The position numbers and the translations under genes were made by a program. From Anaeromassilibacillus sp. An200 (lineage in GTDB: Bacteria > Bacillota > Clostridia > Oscillospirales > Acutalibacteraceae): a stretch of 47,577 nucleotides of DNA. Shown here piece after piece: positions 42,680 through 47,577 of the stretch; the stretch's first letter is position 1, and every line of letters begins with the position of its first letter. The notes beneath the pieces were generated by a model. That model searched no databases. It was not told the origin of the DNA and worked only from the letters and a program-made list of their open reading frames with translations. Location of the stretch: positions 1 through 47,577 of the forward strand of contig NZ_NFJU01000026.1 in assembly GCF_002160025.1 (NCBI RefSeq), in the 5' to 3' direction.

Positions 42680-43363
42680 TTACCCACAAATGCGGTAGAC
42701 AACCAGGTAATGAAAAATGCTTCCCGCTGTGCAGAACACATGCCACAGCGCATGCATATAGGGAACTGTCCGTCCAATTCCATAAATAACGGCGCCGACA
42801 GTGTACAAAACACCGCCTGTCACCAAAAGGATAAGCGAAACGGAGTCAATCCCCTGCAGCAGAGCCGGCAGGAAGAAAAGTACACACCAGCCCATGGCCA
42901 GATAGCAGACCATGGAAATCACCCGGAACCTGCGCATATTCACCGCATTAAGGACAATCCCCATCACAGCCGCCGTCCAGACAATTCCAACAAGCAGCCA
43001 GCCTGTATTCCCTCCGATGCAAAGAAGAGAGATCGGTGTATAGGTACCCGCAATCAAAAGGTATATGGTACAGTGATCCAGCACCTGAAAAACCTTTTTT
43101 GTCCGGCTCACTGCCAAAGAGTGGTACAGCGTGGATACCAGATACAGCAGAAACATGGTGGCGCTGTAAATGCCCGCACTGACCAGCGAAAGCAAATCGC
43201 TTTGCGTATGCACCAAGAGAAGTCCTGCACCAACCGCAGCTAAAGCGGCACCCAGGCCATGAGTAATGGCGTTGGCAATCTCCTCTCCCAGAGTATATCT
43301 CGGCAAAGAGAGAAGCTTGCGGCGCTTTTCTCTCCAAACAGCATTTCGGCTCACCAGTTCCAT
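42680..43363 (-). CDS. hemolysin III / PAQR family membrane protein
   Basis: A 227-residue protein with seven membrane helices. PAQR signatures are ITHGLGAALA, STLYHSLA, LDHCTIYLLIAGTYTP and the C-terminal HALWHVFCTAGSIFHYL; the histidines and an aspartate form the zinc site shared with adiponectin receptors. Despite the name, most members are not proven toxins, and a hydrolase or membrane-homeostasis role is favoured. ATG 43363 is chosen from AAAGGA upstream. It is transcribed alone, and a perfect palindrome lies about 95 bases upstream. Confidence 0.9.
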   Translation of the reverse strand: MELVSRNAVWREKRRKLLSLPRYTLGEEIANAITHGLGAALAAVGAGLLLVHTQSDLLSLVSAGIYSATMFLLYLVSTLYHSLAVSRTKKVFQVLDHCTIYLLIAGTYTPISLLCIGGNTGWLLVGIVWTAAVMGIVLNAVNMRRFRVISMVCYLAMGWCVLFFLPALLQGIDSVSLILLVTGGVLYTVGAVIYGIGRTVPYMHALWHVFCTAGSIFHYLVVYRICG

Positions 43364-43409
43364 CTCCCGTTCATCCTTTCTTGCCCGACACAGAATCATC
43401 TCCAGTTAC

Positions 43410-43423
43410 GACAAATTGTTGTC
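43410..43423. promoter_or_regulatory. inverted repeat GACAA-N4-TTGTC upstream of the hemolysin III gene
   Basis: A perfect five-base inverted repeat, 47 bases before the hemolysin III start. It is adjacent to a TTGACA-like sequence on the minus strand. Possible operator; short enough to be chance. Confidence 0.3.
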
Positions 43424-43457
43424 AAAAACAAGGAGATTTATTCTTGTTTGCGATATT

Positions 43458-43472
43458 TAGTATTGAATACTA
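43458..43472. promoter_or_regulatory. perfect 15-base palindrome, operator candidate
   Basis: TAGTATT-G-AATACTA is a perfect 7-1-7 palindrome in the 140-base gap between the hemolysin III and PflX-like genes. The AT-rich setting fits a promoter region of the minus-strand hemolysin III gene, but no clear -35/-10 pair could be fixed and the regulator is unknown. Confidence 0.45.
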
Positions 43473-43503
43473 TGTATAAGGATAAACGAAAGCATTCCAT
43501 TTG

Positions 43504-44397
43504 TCAAGAAGGAAGCCCCTCCAAATTAAAGGGAGGAATAAAATCTTTGACAGCGGAGGATCTCTCCTGGACAAAACCGTCCAAATTCAGAGAAAACAGA
43601 AGATTCTGCACTTTCTCATATTCCCTCCTGGTAATTCTTCTGTTGATCTCCGGAAAAAGTGAAGCGCGCCCGCACGGAACATATTGCGCCATCAGGCTGA
43701 CCAGTACACTGCCCGCTGGAAGCTGGGACAGCCAGGAAAGCACCTCCGATGTACTGCGCGTATTGGATGGAAGAACCAAATGCCGTACGATGGTTCCCTT
43801 TTGCATCATTCCTGCTTCATCCAATACAGGCGGGCCTGTTTGGCGAAGCATTTCCAGAATAGCGGCTTTCGCTGCCTCGGGATAATTTTCCGCGCCGGAA
43901 TACCGAAGAGAAAGCGTGGGAGACACATATTTGAGATCCGGAAGATAAATATCAATCAGACCTTCCAGACTGCGCAGCGTTTCTACGCGATCGTAGCCTC
44001 CCGAATTGTAGACAACAGGGACGGACGGGCGGCGCAGACGCAGAGCCTGTGCGATGGCAGGGGCAAAATGTGTGGGGTTGACCAGGTTGATGTTGTGAGC
44101 CCCTTGCTCTTCCAATCGAAGAAACACCTCCGACAATTCTTCCGGATCAAGACATTTCCCCACTTCCCGCCGTGTGCTGATTTGCTCATTCTGGCAAAAC
44201 ACACAGCCCAGCGAACATCCGGTAAAAAACACAGCTCCGGAGCCCCGCGTCCCACTCAGGCACGGCTCCTCCCAAAAATGAAGGGCGGCACGGGCCACAA
44301 CAGCATCCGCACCCATTTTGCAAAATCCCTCTCCCTCTTGGGCAGTGCGGGGGGCACCGCACAGGCGCGGACAAAGCCGGCAAGCTTTAATCTCCAT
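43504..44397 (-). CDS. PflX-like radical SAM protein (COG1313 type)
   Basis: A 297-residue radical SAM protein. The cluster motif is FTGCSLGCVFCQN (CxxxCxxC), near residue 60. An N-terminal CRLCPRLC with a later cysteine resembles an extra metal site. Further family wording is GAHNINLVNPTHFAP and VYNSGGYDRVETLRSLEGLIDIYLPDLKY. It resembles pyruvate-formate-lyase activating enzymes, but PflX-type proteins have no proven target. AAGGAGG precedes ATG 44397. It overlaps pgeF by 11 bases and is the last gene of that transcript. Confidence 0.88.
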   Translation of the reverse strand: MEIKACRLCPRLCGAPRTAQEGEGFCKMGADAVVARAALHFWEEPCLSGTRGSGAVFFTGCSLGCVFCQNEQISTRREVGKCLDPEELSEVFLRLEEQGAHNINLVNPTHFAPAIAQALRLRRPSVPVVYNSGGYDRVETLRSLEGLIDIYLPDLKYVSPTLSLRYSGAENYPEAAKAAILEMLRQTGPPVLDEAGMMQKGTIVRHLVLPSNTRSTSEVLSWLSQLPAGSVLVSLMAQYVPCGRASLFPEINRRITRREYEKVQNLLFSLNLDGFVQERSSAVKDFIPPFNLEGLPS

Positions 44398-45244
44398 TTT
44401 CTTCCTCCTTGGAAAGCACGCGGAGAAACGCAGCCAAACCGCCGCGCCGGCCTCCTGTTGCACGATGTGACCACAAAAGACGGCTGTTGCACTGGGTACA
44501 GATCCCCGCTGTGGTGATATGCTCCGGCAAAACGCCGGCCTGAATCAGAATCCGACGGTTCGCCTCCCACAAATCCAGCCTGTATTTTTCTCTGGGCGCA
44601 CGATAGAAGAAGGAATCCGGATCCAGCGCCTCCTGCACCGCAAATTCCTGCCGCACGGCTTCATCCACCTCGTAGCAGCATGCGCCGATCGAAGGGCCAA
44701 TCGCTACCAGCAGCTCCTCCGGACGCGTTCCGAACTCCACTGCCATACGCCGCACCATGCAGGCTCCCATTCCGGCCACTGTGCCCCGCCAGCCGGAGTG
44801 TCCCAATCCGACCGCCCGATGGATGGGGTCTGCGAAAAAAAGCGGCGTGCAGTCCGCATAGTACGTCACCAGAGTGACCGATGGATCATCTGTAATTAAT
44901 CCGTCCACACTTTCCCGATCCCTTGGCCGTGTGATTCCCACACCACGTTCTGCCGCTGATACACGCCGTACCACCGTATGGTGATCCTGGGCGGAAGCCG
45001 TCAGGCTTTCGAACGGAAAACCTGCGGCTGCGCAAAAACGCCGGTAGTTTTCCTCCACTGTTTCCCGCGGATCCCCGCGTCCAAAACTTAGATTCATGGA
45101 AGAAAATTCACCGCTGCTGATGCCTCCAAGACGGGTCGAAAACGCATGGTGCAGAAAGGACAGCCTTTCAAATGCTGGAAACGTCAGCCAGCCGACGGAA
45201 TCCTTCTCCTGATAATTCATCTCGCCTATCGGTATCTGCTTCAT
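44387..45244 (-). CDS. pgeF: YfiH/LACC1-type purine nucleoside phosphorylase
   Basis: A 285-residue protein of the multicopper-polyphenol-oxidase (DUF152) family, now known for purine nucleoside phosphorylase/deaminase activity and, in E. coli (PgeF), for editing of peptidoglycan precursors. The catalytic metal residues lie in the early HH of QDHHTVV, the cysteine of YYADCTPLFF, and GHSGWRGTVAGM. ATG 45244 is chosen because GGGAGG is seven bases upstream; the in-frame ATG two codons earlier would be too close. A TACAAT -10 (45312-45317, minus) is a likely promoter, with a poor -35. Confidence 0.92.
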   Translation of the reverse strand: MKQIPIGEMNYQEKDSVGWLTFPAFERLSFLHHAFSTRLGGISSGEFSSMNLSFGRGDPRETVEENYRRFCAAAGFPFESLTASAQDHHTVVRRVSAAERGVGITRPRDRESVDGLITDDPSVTLVTYYADCTPLFFADPIHRAVGLGHSGWRGTVAGMGACMVRRMAVEFGTRPEELLVAIGPSIGACCYEVDEAVRQEFAVQEALDPDSFFYRAPREKYRLDLWEANRRILIQAGVLPEHITTAGICTQCNSRLLWSHRATGGRRGGLAAFLRVLSKEEENGD

Positions 45245-45719
45245 GGACATGCCTCCCTTATCTCCCGGACACCCTTCCGCCTGCCGGCGAAAACAGTATC
45301 TCTGCCGTTTTATTGTATCACAGGCATTCTCAGAAAAAAGCTGCGGGGAATTTGTTCACAAAAATATTACAATTTTCTTTTTTGGGATTCTTCCCCCACC
45401 TGACTTCGGTTTTTTCCCTCTTTTGGGCGGCTCTCTCCCCCTTCACTTTCTCTGGGTATTGTCCTTCTCCTGTTTTATCCTTATCAGGAAATGATTTCTA
45501 ATTTACACATGCGCTCTAAACTTGACATAATCAGCCAAATCCCATATAATCGAAACTGTACTTTTTGCCGGATCAGCGGGAATTTTCTTAGAAAAAAGGC
45601 TAGGAAACGTCTTCGCTGTATTCTGCAAATTTCCGCCAGGACGAAAGACTCTGCCGCATCTTAAAAAACGGCGTGTCTTTCCCACATGTTTATCCCAACG
45701 AATGGAGGATCTTGCTCTC
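45245..45719 (+). promoter_or_regulatory. 475-base divergent intergenic region with GH25 leader
   Basis: It holds the weak minus-strand pgeF promoter near 45312, a pyrimidine-rich stretch with no gene, and the GH25 promoter at 45522-45550. Downstream of it is a leader of about 163 nt. Within the leader 45576-45585 pairs with 45627-45636 (ten pairs, one G-U) and encloses 41 bases with GGAAAC-type sequence. I could not match this to a known riboswitch. Confidence 0.4.
45522..45550 (+). promoter_or_regulatory. consensus sigma-A promoter of the GH25 gene
   Basis: TTGACA at 45522-45527, a 17-base spacer and TATAAT at 45545-45550, matching the sigma-A consensus at every position. Confidence 0.85.
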
Positions 45720-47577
45720 ATGCCAAAGAAACTGCTCTCTCTCTTTCTCACGTTGATACTTGTGATAGGGATCTCGGTTCCGGTCCCGGTATCGGCCGAC
45801 TCCAGCTTTTCCCTCAACCAAACCATGATGGCACTTCGTCCCGGCGAGACCGGCCTTTTGACCGCCATCTCCGGCAGCGGAACTGTCTCTGTGCAATCCT
45901 GGAGCTCCAGCAATCCCAGCGTTGCGACAGTCAGCGGCGGGCGCGTGCAGGCAATCAACTACGGTATTTCAACCGTAACCGCTTATCTGGCGGATGGAAG
46001 CTATGCCAGCTGTCAGGTCCATGTTGCCCTGATGGGAATTGATGTTTCCTATTATCAGAAAACAATTGACTGGAACGCGGTGGCAAAAAGCGGCCAGGTT
46101 GATTTCGCCATCATCCGCACAGGCTACGGCGGCGAAGACTGGACCAATCAGGTGGACACCTGCTTTGAACAGAATTACGCGGGAGCGGTAGCCAACAACA
46201 TTCCCGTCGGCGTGTATCACTTCAGCTACGCCACTACTCCGGAAATGGCAAAAAAGGAAGCGGAATTCTGTCTTTATATTTTGAATAACCGTAAGCTGGA
46301 TTATCCTGTCTTTTACGACATTGAAACTTCGGCTCATCGCAACATGGATGTTGCAACCATGACAAGTATTGTGGAAACATTTTGCAGCACAATTGCAGCG
46401 GCCGGATATACGCCTGCTCTTTACAGCTCTCCTTCCCTGTTCAACGGCAGCCTTTCCAGCCCCACTTTGGATAAGTACGATCACTGGGTCGCCCATTACG
46501 GCGTGGATCGTCCCGCTTACTCCAAGCCTTTCACCATCTGGCAGAGCGGTTTCCGTTCTATTCCCGGAATTTCGGGTAATGTGGACGCAAACTACGGCTA
46601 TAAGGATTATGCCAACAGCGGTGGAAGCAGCAGCGGCGGAAATAGCGGCGGAAACGTTACCCCGGGCGGTGACGACGGATATACGCTGGAATGTGATGTG
46701 AGCTCCTACACCTTTGGAAACAACAACACGTATGAGTTCATTGTCAAAACCGACAACCCCCGATACCCAACGGTGCAATCCAACGCGCCTGACGTTGTTT
46801 CTGTCGCCTTTTCCGGCGTGACAAACGGCGGTTATCGATTCACACTGACAAAGCAGTCTCCGGGTGACGCGGTGATCACCATCGTGGACGATGTCGGCAA
46901 TGTCTGCGCCTTTATGGCCACGGTTCCAAACGGATCCACACAGACACCTGTTCAGTGTGATACCAGTTCCTACACCTTCACCGGCTCCTCCAATTCGTAC
47001 ATCTTTAAAGTAACCACACCGAGCAGCATGGCTCCCACGGTTACCTCTTCCAACACATCTGTCGCTACGGTTTCCTACTATGCTGCGACAACAGACGGTT
47101 TCCTGTACCAGCTGACGAACAAGGGTGCGGGACAGACTACCATCAATATCCTCGATCAGAATGGCACCTCCCTCTCCTTCCCTGTCACGGGCTACAGTGA
47201 ATCTTCCTCCGGCGGTTCTTCGGGAGGCTCCTCCGGTGGTTCCTCTTCGGGTGGTTCTTCCGGCGGCACTCTGCCCTGTGATACCTCCTCCTACACCTTT
47301 ACCACACTCAATTCCTACACCTACAAGGTGACAACGAGCAGCACAACCCCTCCTACTGCTACTTCCTCCAACCCCAGCGCTGTCTCCGTTGCCTACAAAG
47401 GCACCTGTGACGGCGGCTACCTCTTCACCATCACCAACCAGGGCGCGGGACAGGCTACTATCACCACTAAGGACGCAGACGGCAGAACCTGCTCTTTCGT
47501 CGCTACCGGCAAGGGAACTTCATCCGGCGGTTCCTCCACCGGCACTCTGCCCTGTGACACCTCTGCCTACACCTTTA
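45720..47577 (+). CDS. secreted GH25 muramidase with tandem C-terminal repeats (3' end beyond window)
   Basis: The open frame runs from ATG 45720 to the window edge, 619 codons so far. A signal peptide (about residues 1-26, cut after VSA) precedes a bacterial Ig-like (BIg2) domain (about 30-103). The GH25 lysozyme domain (about 105-300) begins MGIDVSYYQK and carries the catalytic D200-x-E202 in YDIETS. Then repeats start at residues 323, 411, 518 and 610, each opening with (V/L)xCD(T/V)S(S/A)YTF and joined by Ser/Gly linkers. It should cleave peptidoglycan glycan strands outside the cell, the repeats probably binding the wall. GGAGG is about 11 bases upstream. The strong promoter suggests high expression. 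Confidence 0.88.
   Translation, partial: MPKKLLSLFLTLILVIGISVPVPVSADSSFSLNQTMMALRPGETGLLTAISGSGTVSVQSWSSSNPSVATVSGGRVQAINYGISTVTAYLADGSYASCQVHVALMGIDVSYYQKTIDWNAVAKSGQVDFAIIRTGYGGEDWTNQVDTCFEQNYAGAVANNIPVGVYHFSYATTPEMAKKEAEFCLYILNNRKLDYPVFYDIETSAHRNMDVATMTSIVETFCSTIAAAGYTPALYSSPSLFNGSLSSPTLDKYDHWVAHYGVDRPAYSKPFTIWQSGFRSIPGISGNVDANYGYKDYANSGGSSSGGNSGGNVTPGGDDGYTLECDVSSYTFGNNNTYEFIVKTDNPRYPTVQSNAPDVVSVAFSGVTNGGYRFTLTKQSPGDAVITIVDDVGNVCAFMATVPNGSTQTPVQCDTSSYTFTGSSNSYIFKVTTPSSMAPTVTSSNTSVATVSYYAATTDGFLYQLTNKGAGQTTINILDQNGTSLSFPVTGYSESSSGGSSGGSSGGSSSGGSSGGTLPCDTSSYTFTTLNSYTYKVTTSSTTPPTATSSNPSAVSVAYKGTCDGGYLFTITNQGAGQATITTKDADGRTCSFVATGKGTSSGGSSTGTLPCDTSAYTF
46686..47577 (+). repeat. four tandem Cys-anchored repeats in the GH25 protein
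   Basis: Repeat starts lie at 46686, 46950, 47271 and 47547, spaced 88, 107 and 92 codons, the longest spacing including a Ser/Gly linker. The openings at 47271 and 47547 are nearly identical at the DNA level (CTGCCCTGTGAYACCTC), pointing to recent duplication. More copies may follow outside the window. Confidence 0.8.

Noticed and set aside
45551-45719. Cyclic-di-GMP (GEMM) or ydaO riboswitch before the GH25 gene
   Set aside because: The GGACG-AAAG piece recalls GEMM, but the tetraloop-receptor stem and the conserved CAAAGC core are missing; ydaO signatures are absent.

Overview
The window looks like a chromosomal core region of an anaerobic, endospore-forming Bacillota, most likely class Clostridia and perhaps an Oscillospiraceae-type lineage. 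That rests on a complete spoIIIAA-AH operon, AGGAGG-type ribosome sites, McsA/McsB, Rex, a clostridial high-cysteine microprotein and fairly GC-rich coding DNA. The family-level placement is inference. I saw no rRNA, tRNA, CRISPR array, insertion sequence or prophage module.

Layout: 284-3155 (+) holds a radical-SAM DNA-repair-type protein, its usual DUF4130 partner and a HAD phosphatase, behind two LexA-like boxes. 3217-6927 (-) is a nusB / Kae1-like / xseA / xseB / ispA cluster. 7206-12071 (-) is spoIIIAH to spoIIIAA with a probable sigma-E promoter. A rodA/ftsW-type gene diverges at 12274. 13573-20997 (-) runs tepA, uppP, ftsK/spoIIIE, two half-size TauE permeases, ygiQ and a DUF3006 gene. 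21333-25231 (+) is aconitase, NADP-isocitrate dehydrogenase and rex. 25378-27924 (+) is LemA plus a DUF2207 protein. A cyclophilin lipoprotein (-) and an S1-domain protein (+) follow.

30092-36468 (+) is a magnesium-transport-like locus: two MgtA-type P-type ATPases, a receiver-less winged-helix regulator between them, and a 52-residue membrane microprotein at the end. The second ATPase has a long leader with an overlapping upstream ORF and a hairpin over its ribosome site. 36513-38733 (-) is mcsA, mcsB and a TPR-like gene. Then come a Cys/Asn-rich microprotein (+), a TSCPD protein (-), an ABC exporter with an alpha/beta hydrolase (-), a hemolysin III/PAQR protein (-), and pgeF with a PflX-like radical SAM gene (-). 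At the right edge a secreted GH25 muramidase with tandem repeats starts behind a consensus promoter and runs off the window.

The best candidates for undescribed biology are the apparently SOS-controlled radical SAM / DUF4130 pair at the left edge and the MgtA-pair locus with its regulator, leader and microprotein. Start codons were chosen by ribosome-site spacing and family length, and several differ from the longest possible reading frame.
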